Shown here: positions 27,016-34,812 of the stretch, piece after piece
Layout of the letters: each line of letters begins with the position of its first letter
Position numbering within the stretch: the first letter of the stretch is position 1
Origin: Mesorhizobium sp. WSM3860
Lineage (GTDB): Bacteria > Pseudomonadota > Alphaproteobacteria > Rhizobiales > Rhizobiaceae
Direction of reading: 5' to 3'
Length of the DNA stretch: 64,000 bases
NCBI RefSeq assembly: GCF_002294995.1
Contig: NZ_NSGF01000002.1
Span: 434,001 to 498,000 of the forward strand
The notes under the pieces: model-generated
What the model was told of the DNA's origin: nothing
The model's input: the letters and a program-made list of their open reading frames with translations, nothing else
Database searches by the model: none
Made by a program: the position numbers and the translations under genes

Positions 27016-28125
27016 TTACCTCACATCCACCCAGCGCTGTTGCTGGAACGATCGCGCCATCGCATGCACGGTGCGCTCGATCTCCAGCCCCTCGTCGAAG
27101 TCGATGATCCGCGCCGGTTTGCCGGCGATCCGCATCAGCAGCTCGCGGCATTCGATCATCTTGAGGTCGTTGAAGCCGAGGCCGTGGCCGGGCGCCGGCA
27201 GGAACGAATCGTAGGGCTTGTGGTGCGGCGCCACCAGGATCGTGCGGTAGCCCTGCTCGGTCGGCCGGTCGGCGGTCAGATAAAGCTGGAACTCGTTCAT
27301 CCGCTCCTGGTCGTAGAGGATCGAGCCTTTCGAGCCGAAGATCTGGAGGGCGATACGGCCCTTGCGGCCCCAGGCCGACCGGTTGACCAGCAGCGTGCCG
27401 GCGACACCGTTCTCCAGATGCATCAGCACGCTGGCGATATCGTAGGTCTCGACCGCACGGCGGCCGCCGGAGGCGACGCGCCGGTCGGCATAGGGTTTCG
27501 CCATGTCGCACATGACGCGGGCGACGCGGCCGAACAGCACCTTGATCAGCGACAGCGGATGCACCGCGAAATCGTCGAGCGCGCCATAACCCGAAGCCGC
27601 CTCATGCTTCCAGAAGAACAGCGCCTCGGGATCGGCCATGAAATCCTCGTCCATCTCGATGCGCACGAGATTGACGTCGCCGATGATCTTGTCCTCGAGC
27701 AGCGCGCCGATATGGCGGATGGCCGGGTTCTGAATGTAGTTGTAGCCGAGCACCGCGGCCTTGCCGGATTTCGTCGCTGCCTTCGCCATCGCCTCGGCCT
27801 CGGCAAAACTGGGCGCCATCGGCTTCTCGCACCACAGATGCTTACCGGCTTCGAGGATGGCGATCGCCATTTCCGGATGGAACTGGTTGGGCGTGGTCAG
27901 CGAGACGACGTCGACCTGCGGATCGTTGACGACGGCGCGCCAGTCGCCCGAGCCTCGGGCGAAGCCGAACTCGGCCGCTTTGCGCTTTGCGAGCTCGTCA
28001 TTGACCTCACCCAGATGCACCAGCCTCGGCTTCTCGACATCGGGAAACACGGTGCCGACCGCATTCCAGGCGATGGCGTGGCACTTGCCCATGAAGCCCG
28101 TGCCGATGAGGCCCACTCCGACCAT
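27016..28125 (-). CDS. Gfo/Idh/MocA-family oxidoreductase in the inositol region
   Basis: 369 residues. The NAD site is GVGLIGTGFMGKCHAIAWNA; the catalytic Lys is in LWCEKPMAPSFAEAE; the Asp-x3-His pair is in GALDDFAVHPLSLI. The C-terminal domain ends with EIERTVHAMARSFQQQRWVD, common to inositol- and inosose-acting members. MocA of rhizopine catabolism is in this family, but the exact substrate is not readable from sequence. The gene is divergent from iolR with a palindromic repeat between. Confidence 0.85.
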   Translation of the reverse strand: MVGVGLIGTGFMGKCHAIAWNAVGTVFPDVEKPRLVHLGEVNDELAKRKAAEFGFARGSGDWRAVVNDPQVDVVSLTTPNQFHPEMAIAILEAGKHLWCEKPMAPSFAEAEAMAKAATKSGKAAVLGYNYIQNPAIRHIGALLEDKIIGDVNLVRIEMDEDFMADPEALFFWKHEAASGYGALDDFAVHPLSLIKVLFGRVARVMCDMAKPYADRRVASGGRRAVETYDIASVLMHLENGVAGTLLVNRSAWGRKGRIALQIFGSKGSILYDQERMNEFQLYLTADRPTEQGYRTILVAPHHKPYDSFLPAPGHGLGFNDLKMIECRELLMRIAGKPARIIDFDEGLEIERTVHAMARSFQQQRWVDVR

Positions 28126-28142
28126 GTCGATGTCTCCGCGCT

Positions 28143-28190
28143 AGAGCAAATTCCAGGAAAAGTGTGAAGCGGTTTTCCGCCCGGAATTGC
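28143..28190. repeat. Palindromic intergenic repeat, family A, copy 3
   Basis: About 48 bases. The shared core GGAAAAGTGTGAAGCGGTTTTCC is flanked by imperfect arms GCAAATTCC/GGAATTGC. It lies just upstream of the Gfo/Idh/MocA gene, in the iolR intergenic region. Confidence 0.7.
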
Positions 28191-28248
28191 GTCAACAAAC
28201 AGGTAGACTGGTTCCGCGTTTCGCGGGACCGGTCTGGGAAGAATTCGT

Positions 28249-28266
28249 ATGGATGAATTAATCCAT
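28249..28266. promoter_or_regulatory. Inverted repeat upstream of iolR
   Basis: ATGGAT-GAATTA-ATCCAT is a perfect inverted repeat with a 6-base spacer, 87 bases before the iolR start. It is a looser relative of GGAA-N6-TTCC and may be a site for autoregulation by IolR. Confidence 0.4.
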
Positions 28267-28352
28267 TTCAGCCGAGAATGGAACGTCCAAATCATTTTTT
28301 ATGGTGTTCTTGCGCGAAACCGCTATGATGAGGCAGGAGAGGGAACACCAGC

Positions 28353-29219
28353 ATGGCCGTGGGCGGAGCGACGATGGACGGACGGGTGCCTCGCGATTTC
28401 GAGACCTTGCGCACGACGATCCTGGAGCGGCGCACGAGCCTGCCCAAGCGCATCGCGCAGATCGCCGCCTATGCGCTCGACAACCCCGACGACATCGCCT
28501 TCGGCACGGCGGCGAGCATCGCGGCTTCCGCCGGCGTCCAGCCCTCGACGCTGATCCGCTTCGCCCAGCAGCTCGGCTTCGACGGTTTCACCAGCCTGCA
28601 GCAGGTGTTTCGTGAGCGGCTGCGCGAACGCAATTCCTCCTATGACGAGCGGCTTGCGGCGCTGCGCGCCAAGGCAGAGGAAGGCGCCGGGCACCGGGCG
28701 ATCTTCGACGGCTTCGTCGCTGCCGCCAGCACCTCGCTCAGCGACATTTCGCGCGCGCTGAACGATGCGCATTTCGAACAGGCGATCACGCTCCTGGCAA
28801 AAGCCGAGACAATCTATGTGCTGGCCAAGCGCCGCTCCTATCCGGTCGCCTCCTACATCGCCTATGCGCTGGGCAAGCTCAAGATCCGCAACCAACTGAT
28901 CGAGTCGGCCGCAGGCTTGAATGCCGAGATGATCGGCTTCGCTACGCCGCGCGACGCCGTGATCGCCATCAGCTTCTCGCCTTACGCGCCTGCGACCATC
29001 GAAGAGACGCGCTCGATCGCCGAGCAGGGCGTGCCGATCGTTGCCATCACCGACAGCTCTTTTTCGCCGCTCGCCCAATTCGCCAAGGTCTGGTTCGAGG
29101 TGGCCGAATCCGATTTCGGCGGCTTCCGCTCTTTGTCGGCGACGATGGCGCTCGCCATGGCGCTGACCGTCGCCGTCGGCGAGAAGCGGCGAGACGCCGG
29201 CCGCAGACGCAAGGCCTGA
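28353..29219 (+). CDS. iolR: RpiR-family repressor of inositol catabolism (IolR-like)
   Basis: 288 residues. The N-terminal RpiR helix-turn-helix is TAASIAASAGVQPSTLIRFA followed by QQLGFDGFTSLQQVFRERLR. The C-terminal SIS domain, which senses a sugar phosphate, is AETIYVLAKRRSYPVASYIA through AVIAISFSPYAPATIEETR and VPIVAITDSSFSPLAQ. It directly precedes iolC on the same strand, as in other rhizobia where IolR represses idhA and iolCDEB. The ATG at 28353 has GGAGAGGG upstream; ATG 28374 is an alternative. Confidence 0.88.
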   Translation: MAVGGATMDGRVPRDFETLRTTILERRTSLPKRIAQIAAYALDNPDDIAFGTAASIAASAGVQPSTLIRFAQQLGFDGFTSLQQVFRERLRERNSSYDERLAALRAKAEEGAGHRAIFDGFVAAASTSLSDISRALNDAHFEQAITLLAKAETIYVLAKRRSYPVASYIAYALGKLKIRNQLIESAAGLNAEMIGFATPRDAVIAISFSPYAPATIEETRSIAEQGVPIVAITDSSFSPLAQFAKVWFEVAESDFGGFRSLSATMALAMALTVAVGEKRRDAGRRRKA

Positions 29220-29241
29220 GCGGCCCCGAACAGGCGTTTTT
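29214..29241 (+). terminator. Weak terminator after iolR
   Basis: A 5-bp stem GCCTG/CAGGC (29214-29235) overlapping the iolR stop is followed by GTTTTT. It would partly separate iolR from the iolC operon. Confidence 0.4.
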
Positions 29242-29258
29242 CCACCCGAGAATGCTCA

Positions 29259-29300
29259 TTCCATATTGACTATAGATTGGAATTATTATTTCATATTGAC
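29259..29300 (+). promoter_or_regulatory. iolC operon control region with candidate IolR site
   Basis: The AT-rich stretch carries GGAA-TTATTA-TTTC (29279-29292), the same motif form as upstream of the ABC transporter operon. A direct repeat TTCCATATTGAC (29259-29270) and TTTCATATTGAC (29289-29300) surrounds it with a 30-base period. The iolC start is 75 bases downstream. Confidence 0.55.
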
Positions 29301-29374
29301 GGTCTCACGCTGCCGTTTGCGCGTGCTGCCCAAAACGACGCTGCTCTGCACAACAAGGCCGATGGGAGGTTCGA

Positions 29375-31309
29375 ATGGGCGAAGCCGTGGAAGCGAAATA
29401 TCCGCCGCTCGACGTCATCACGATCGGCCGCGCCTCGGTCGATCTCTACGGCCAGCAAATCGGCTCGCGTCTGGAGGACATCACCTCCTTCGCCAAGTCG
29501 GTCGGCGGCTGCCCGGCCAATATTTCCGTCGGCACGGCCAGGCTCGGCCTCCGTTCGGCGCTGCTTACCCGCGTCGGCGACGAGCAGATGGGCCGCTTCA
29601 TCCGCGAGCAGCTCAGGCGTGAAGGCGTCTCGGTCGACGGGTTGAAGACCGACAAGGAGCGGCTGACGGCGCTGGTGCTGCTTTCCGTCGAGGACGAAGG
29701 CGTCTCGCCGATGATCTTCTACCGCTCCGACTGCGCCGACATGGCGCTCGCCGAAGAGGACATCGACGAGGCTTTCATCGCCTCGGCGCGCGCCGTCGTC
29801 GTCACCGGCACGCATTTCTCGCGCCCCAACTCGGATGCCGCACAGCGCAAGGCGATCCGTTTGATGAAGGCCAAGGGCGGCAAGGTCGTATTCGACATCG
29901 ACTACCGCCCGAACCTGTGGGGGCTCGCCGGCCATGCCGAAGGCTTCGAGCGCTACGTCAAGTCGGATCGAGTCTCGGCGCAGTTGAAGACGGTGCTGCC
30001 GGATTGCGATCTCATCGTCGGCACCGAAGAGGAGATCATGATCGCGTCGGGCGCCGACGATTGTCTGAGCGCGCTGAAGACGATCCGCGCGCTGTCGGCC
30101 GCCACCATCGTGCTCAAGCGCGGCGCCAAGGGCTGCATCGTCTATGACGGGCCGATCAGCGACGACCTCGAGGACGGCATCGTCGGCAAGGGCTTTCCGA
30201 TCGAGATCTACAACGTGCTCGGAGCCGGCGACGCCTTCATGTCAGGCTTCCTGCGTGGCTGGCTCGGCGGCGAAAGCTTTGCCATGGCGGCGACCTGGGC
30301 CAATGCCTGCGGCGCCTTCGCCGTGTCGCGCCTGCTCTGCGCGCCGGAATATCCGACCTTCGAGGAACTGCAGTTCTTCTTGAAGCACGGCAGCAAGCAT
30401 CTGGCGCTGCGCAAGGACGAGGCGATCAACCACATCCACTGGGCGACGACGCGCCGGCGCGACGTTCCCTCGCTGATGGCACTGGCCTGTGACCATCGAA
30501 TCCAGCTCGAGGACGTCGCCGCCAAGGCTGGTGCCGATGTCGCGCGCATCGAGGATTTCAAGGTGCTGACGGTCAAGGCGGCTGCCAGGGTCGCCGCCGG
30601 CCGCGCCGGCTACGGCATGCTGCTCGACGAGAAATATGGCCGCGACGCGATGTTCGAATTCGCCCGCCACCCCTTCGCCTGGCTTGGCCGCCCGGTCGAG
30701 CTGCCCGGATCGCGGCCGCTGCGCTTCGAGTTCTCGCAGGACATCGGCTCGCAGCTGATCGACTGGCCGGTCGAGCACTGCATCAAATGCCTTTGCTTCT
30801 ACCACCCGGACGACCCTGAGGCGCTGAAGCTGGAACAGCAGCAGAAGCTGCGCAGCCTGTTCGAGGCCGCGCGCAAGGTCGGCCGCGAATTGCTGGTCGA
30901 GATCATCGCCGGCAAGCACGGCAAGCTCGACGACACCACCATCCCGCGCGCGCTGGAGGAACTCTATGCGCTAGGCATCAAGCCCGACTGGTGGAAGCTC
31001 GAGCCGCAGGCTTCGGCCAATGCCTGGGCTAGGATCGAACAGGTGATCGTCAGGAACGATCCATGGTGCCGCGGTGTCGTGCTGCTCGGCCTGGAGGCTC
31101 CACAGGACGAGCTGGAAGCCGCCTTTGCCGCCACCGCCAACGCGCCAATCGTCAAGGGCTTCGCCGTCGGTCGCACCATCTTCATCAACGCCGCCGAACA
31201 ATGGCTGGCCGGCAAGATGTCGGATGAAGAGGCGGTCGTCGATATGGCGTCCCGCTTCGAGCAGCTGACCGAGGCATGGCTTGCCGCGCGCGGCCGCAAG
31301 GCGGCATAA
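29375..31309 (+). CDS. iolC: 5-dehydro-2-deoxygluconokinase fused to DUF2090 aldolase-like domain
   Basis: 644 residues, twice a single kinase. Residues 1 to about 330 are a PfkB kinase: DVITIGRASVDLYGQQIGSR, SVGGCPANISVGTARLG and the ATP/anion-hole block EIYNVLGAGDAFMSGFLRGW. It phosphorylates 2-deoxy-5-keto-gluconate. From about residue 360 a DUF2090 domain follows (PSLMALACDHRIQLEDVAAK; KCLCFYHPDD; LLVEIIAGKHGKLDD), a barrel thought to carry the next aldolase step (IolJ-like). GGGAGG precedes the ATG. First gene of the iol operon. Confidence 0.93.
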   Translation: MGEAVEAKYPPLDVITIGRASVDLYGQQIGSRLEDITSFAKSVGGCPANISVGTARLGLRSALLTRVGDEQMGRFIREQLRREGVSVDGLKTDKERLTALVLLSVEDEGVSPMIFYRSDCADMALAEEDIDEAFIASARAVVVTGTHFSRPNSDAAQRKAIRLMKAKGGKVVFDIDYRPNLWGLAGHAEGFERYVKSDRVSAQLKTVLPDCDLIVGTEEEIMIASGADDCLSALKTIRALSAATIVLKRGAKGCIVYDGPISDDLEDGIVGKGFPIEIYNVLGAGDAFMSGFLRGWLGGESFAMAATWANACGAFAVSRLLCAPEYPTFEELQFFLKHGSKHLALRKDEAINHIHWATTRRRDVPSLMALACDHRIQLEDVAAKAGADVARIEDFKVLTVKAAARVAAGRAGYGMLLDEKYGRDAMFEFARHPFAWLGRPVELPGSRPLRFEFSQDIGSQLIDWPVEHCIKCLCFYHPDDPEALKLEQQQKLRSLFEAARKVGRELLVEIIAGKHGKLDDTTIPRALEELYALGIKPDWWKLEPQASANAWARIEQVIVRNDPWCRGVVLLGLEAPQDELEAAFAATANAPIVKGFAVGRTIFINAAEQWLAGKMSDEEAVVDMASRFEQLTEAWLAARGRKAA

Positions 31310-31329
31310 GGACAGCGGAGGAAAACAAG

Positions 31330-33180
31330 ATGAGCAAGACAATTCGCCTGACGATGGCGCAGGCGGTAACCCGCTTCCTGTCGCGCCAGATCACCGAGAT
31401 CGAGGGCAAAAAGGCGCCGATCTTCGGCGGCGTCTGGGCGATCTTCGGCCATGGCAATGTCGCCGGCATCGGCGAGGCGCTCTATCAGGTGCGCGACGAG
31501 CTGCCGACCTTCCGCGCCCATAACGAGCAGGCGATGGCGCATGCCGCGATCGCTTACGGCAAGGCGAATTTCCGCCGCCGCTTCATGGCCGCCACCACCT
31601 CGATCGGCCCCGGCGCGCTCAACATGGTGACGGCTGCGGCGCTCGCCCACGTCAATCGCCTGCCGGTGCTGCTGCTGCCCGGCGATGTCTTCGCCAACCG
31701 CTTGCCCGACCCGGTGCTGCAGCAGGCCGAAGATTTCTCCGACGGCACGGCGAGCGTCAACGACTGCTTCCGCCCCGTCTCGCGCTATTTCGACCGCATC
31801 ACGCGGCCGGAGCAGATCATCCCGGCGCTCAACCGCGCCATGCAGGTGCTGACCGATCCGGCCGAATGCGGCCCGGTCACGCTTTCGCTCTGCCAGGACG
31901 TGCAGGCGGAGGCCTATGATTATCCGGAAAGCCTGTTTGCCGAGCGCGTCTGGATGCCGCGCCGGCTGCGCCCGGACCGCAACGAGCTAGCCGCCGCCGT
32001 CGCGGCGCTGAAGGGGGCGAAGAAGCCGCTGGTGATTGCCGGCGGCGGCGTCCTCTATTCGCAGGCTTCCGGAGAGCTGGCCAAGCTGGTGCAAGGCGCC
32101 GGCATTCCGGTCTGCGAAACGCAAGGCGGCAAATCCTCGCTGCCCGACGATCATCCGCTCAACATGGCAGCGGTCGGCGTCACCGGCACATCGGCGGCCA
32201 ACCGGCTGGCGGAAGAGGCCGATGTGGTTCTTGCCGTCGGCACAAGGCTGCAGGATTTCACCACCGGTTCCTGGGCGCTGTTCAAGAATGCCGGCAAGAC
32301 GATCATCGGGCTCAACACGCAGGTCTTCGATGCCGGCAAGCACTGGGCGCTGCCACTGGTCGCCGACGCGGCCGAGGGGCTCTCCGAGCTTTCCGCCGCG
32401 CTGAAAGGCTGGAAGGCGCCAAGCGCCTGGACCGACAATGCGCTGAAGGGCAAGAAGGACTGGCAGGCCGCAGCCGCCAAGGTGACGGCATCGACTAATG
32501 CCGCCTATCCCTCGGACGCGCAGGTGATCGGCGCCGTGCAGCGCGCCATGGGTTCGGGCGTCACGCTGTTGCATGCCGCCGGCGGGCTGCCGGGCGAATT
32601 GCACAAGCTCTGGCAAGCGGGCGCGCCAGGGTCCTACCATGCCGAATACGGCTTCTCGACCATGGGCTACGAGATCGCTGGAGGCCTCGGCGTCAAGATG
32701 GCCAAGCCTGATCAGGAGGTCGTCGTCATGGTCGGGGACGGCTCCTATCTGATGCTCAACTCCGAGATCGCCACCTCGGTGATGCTGGGTTTGAAACTCA
32801 CCATCGTGCTGCTCGACAACCGCGGCTATGGCTGCATCAACCGGCTGCAGATGGCGACCGGCGGCGCCAACTTCAACAATCTTTTGAAGGACGCTCGCCA
32901 CGAGGTGGTGCCCGACGTCGACTTCGCCGCCCATGCGGCAAGTCTCGGCGCGGTCGCCGAGAAAGTGGCCTCGATCGCGGAGCTGGAGACGGCGTTCGCC
33001 AGGGCGAAGGGCAACGACAAGACCACCGTGCTGGTCATCGACACCGATCCGCTGGTGTCGACCGAGGCCGGCGGCCACTGGTGGGACGTCGCCGTGCCGG
33101 AGGTCTCGTCGCGTCGCGAAGTCAACGCCGCGCGGAAGGCGTATGAGGAGAAAAAGCTCATGCAGAGCTTGGGTGATTAG
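31330..33180 (+). CDS. iolD: 3D-(3,5/4)-trihydroxycyclohexane-1,2-dione hydrolase
   Basis: 616 residues, ThDP-dependent. It opens the cyclohexanedione ring to 5-deoxy-glucuronate. The cofactor-activating Glu is in FRAHNEQAMAHAAIAYGK, and the ThDP/Mg motif is VVMVGDGSYLMLNSEIATSV to VLLDNRGYGCINRLQ. The ATG at 31330 has GGAGG upstream, 20 bases after iolC. The frame opens earlier but overlaps iolC. Confidence 0.95.
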   Translation: MSKTIRLTMAQAVTRFLSRQITEIEGKKAPIFGGVWAIFGHGNVAGIGEALYQVRDELPTFRAHNEQAMAHAAIAYGKANFRRRFMAATTSIGPGALNMVTAAALAHVNRLPVLLLPGDVFANRLPDPVLQQAEDFSDGTASVNDCFRPVSRYFDRITRPEQIIPALNRAMQVLTDPAECGPVTLSLCQDVQAEAYDYPESLFAERVWMPRRLRPDRNELAAAVAALKGAKKPLVIAGGGVLYSQASGELAKLVQGAGIPVCETQGGKSSLPDDHPLNMAAVGVTGTSAANRLAEEADVVLAVGTRLQDFTTGSWALFKNAGKTIIGLNTQVFDAGKHWALPLVADAAEGLSELSAALKGWKAPSAWTDNALKGKKDWQAAAAKVTASTNAAYPSDAQVIGAVQRAMGSGVTLLHAAGGLPGELHKLWQAGAPGSYHAEYGFSTMGYEIAGGLGVKMAKPDQEVVVMVGDGSYLMLNSEIATSVMLGLKLTIVLLDNRGYGCINRLQMATGGANFNNLLKDARHEVVPDVDFAAHAASLGAVAEKVASIAELETAFARAKGNDKTTVLVIDTDPLVSTEAGGHWWDVAVPEVSSRREVNAARKAYEEKKLMQSLGD

Positions 33181-33190
33181 AGCTGGCGCC

Positions 33191-33305
33191 GCCCCTCACC
33201 CTTACCCTCTCCCCGTGAAGAACAGGGAGAGGGGGTCGCCAGCGCCGGAGCTTGTCCCTTCTCCCCGTCCTTCACGGGGAGAAGGTGCCGGCAGGCGGAT
33301 GAGGG
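33191..33305. repeat. RIME-like mosaic element with two hairpins, between iolD and iolE
   Basis: About 115 bases bounded by CCCCTCACCC and GGATGAGGG. It contains two hairpins: CCCTCTCCCC/GGGAGAGGG (33205-33233) and CCTTCTCCCCGT/CACGGGGAGAAGG (33257-33283). Size and two-palindrome layout resemble the RIME1 intergenic elements of Rhizobium. It lies inside the operon and could modulate iolE expression. Confidence 0.65.
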
Positions 33306-33351
33306 CAGGGCCGACGAGCGAAAATTGAACGATTGAAGCTGGAGTGACGAC

Positions 33352-34266
33352 TTGAAAGCCAAACTGGGCATGTCCCCCATTGCGTGGTGGAACGACGATC
33401 TCGTGGAATTGAGCGATGACGTGTCGCTGGAGGAATGCCTGCGTCAGTCACGCTCGGCCGGCTTCACCGGCATGGAGATGGGCCGCCGCTTCCCCAACGA
33501 CCCGAAGGTGATGCTGCCGATCCTGAAGGAGGCCGACGTCACGCTCTGCGGCGGCTGGTTCTCCGGCACGCTGGTCAATGAGGACATCTCTCGGAACAAG
33601 GATCGCATCCAGCCGATGATCGACCTGTTCAAGGCGGTCAACGCGCCCTGCATCGTCTATGGCGAGGTCGGCCACTCCATCCAGGGCGACCGCTCCAAGC
33701 CTCTTGCCACCAAGCCAAAGCTTTCCGGCGACGAGATGAAGGCCTATGGCCGCCGCGTCACCGAATTCGGCGAATGGTGCGCCGACCAGGGTATGCAGCT
33801 CTCCTACCATCATCACATGGCGGCAGTGGTCGAGACCCAGCCGGAACTCGATTCCTTCATGCGCCATTCCGGCGAAGGCATCCCGCTGCTGCTCGATGCC
33901 GGCCATCTCGCCTTTGCCGGCGGCGATGTGCTGCGCGCCATCGACAACCATCACAAGCGCATCAACCACGTCCATGTAAAGGATGTTCGCATGGACGTGA
34001 TCGACAGGCTCGACCGCACGAAACAGTCCTTCCTCGATGCCGTCGCGCTCGGCGCCTTCACCGTGCCGGGCGACGGCTCGCTCGATTTCGGCGCCATCGT
34101 CCAGCGCTTCGCCGACTACGGCTATGAAGGCTGGTTCGTGGTCGAGGCCGAGCAGGATCCGAAGAAGAACCCGCCGCTGAAGATGGCTGAGGTCGGCCAC
34201 AAGGAGCTGATGCGGGTGATGACGGCCGCCGGCTATACGGTCGAGACGCAGGGCTTCCCGGCCTAA
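33352..34266 (+). CDS. iolE: Myo-inosose-2 dehydratase
   Basis: 304 residues of the xylose isomerase-like TIM barrel. It removes water from scyllo-inosose to give the cyclohexanedione substrate of IolD. Blocks seen: MSPIAWWNDDLVELSDDVSL, ECLRQSRSAGFTGMEMGRRF, LLLDAGHLAFAGGDVL and INHVHVKDVRMDV, with metal-binding Glu, Asp and His. The TTG start at 33352 has GGAG 7 bases upstream; ATG 33370 is a possible alternative. Confidence 0.95.
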   Translation: MKAKLGMSPIAWWNDDLVELSDDVSLEECLRQSRSAGFTGMEMGRRFPNDPKVMLPILKEADVTLCGGWFSGTLVNEDISRNKDRIQPMIDLFKAVNAPCIVYGEVGHSIQGDRSKPLATKPKLSGDEMKAYGRRVTEFGEWCADQGMQLSYHHHMAAVVETQPELDSFMRHSGEGIPLLLDAGHLAFAGGDVLRAIDNHHKRINHVHVKDVRMDVIDRLDRTKQSFLDAVALGAFTVPGDGSLDFGAIVQRFADYGYEGWFVVEAEQDPKKNPPLKMAEVGHKELMRVMTAAGYTVETQGFPA

Positions 34267-34330
34267 ACGGTGGATTTGGCCTGGCGCTCGATCTATCTGA
34301 TGCGCGTTGGGCAAATCCTGGATTGGCGCG

Positions 34331-34543
34331 ATGAAAGACTATGAGCACCCCTTCTTCCGGCCGCTGTGGCGGCGCATTGCCGTCGTGGCCGTCTGCCTCG
34401 TCTGGTCGGTGATCGAATTCGCCTCCGGCACGCCGTTCTGGGGCGTCATCGCGCTGGGCTTCGCCGGTTACGCGGTGTGGCAGTTCTTCTACCTCTACAA
34501 GCCGGCCGAGGAGCCCAAGCCTCCGGCCGAGCCGAAGGAATGA
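34331..34543 (+). CDS. Small membrane protein, DUF3329-like
   Basis: 70 residues with two membrane segments (AVVAVCLVWSVIEFASG and VIALGFAGYAVWQFFYLY) and a proline/lysine-rich tail (PAEEPKPPAEPKE). The N-terminal PFFRPLWRR matches DUF3329 proteins. The function is unknown. It sits between iolE and iolB on the same strand. Confidence 0.75.
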   Translation: MKDYEHPFFRPLWRRIAVVAVCLVWSVIEFASGTPFWGVIALGFAGYAVWQFFYLYKPAEEPKPPAEPKE

Positions 34544-34628
34544 CGGCCATGGCGAAAACGCTTTTGTGGATCGGACGCAGCGAGCGTCGCGGATCGCATG
34601 CATTGGCGGTTGGCCGGAACGCCCCTCG

Positions 34629-34690
34629 CTTCGTCATCCTAGGGTCTTCGCGACGGAGCTTCGCTCCTGCTTCGCCCTAGGATGACGAAG
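34629..34690. repeat. Intergenic palindromic repeat, family B, copy 2
   Basis: 62 bases with perfect 16-base terminal arms CTTCGTCATCCTAGGG/CCCTAGGATGACGAAG and an inner CGGAGCTTCGCTCC hairpin. Bases 34632-34678 are identical to 22336-22382. It lies upstream of iolB within the operon. Confidence 0.85.
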
Positions 34691-34812
34691 TTGAGAGGCC
34701 TCGGCCAATCTCCAAGGTTTCGCGACGGTCCATCGACGCGCGTGAAATCTTGGCTGCCAACCGCCTGCGACTTGTCAAAGTCAAAGCGTCGAGGAACTAG
34801 GAGAGACAACAA

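Noticed and set aside
33191..34690. Possible CRISPR-like repeats from the palindromes near 33200 and 34650
   Set aside because: They are single dispersed elements without regular spacers and have different sequences; no cas genes are present.
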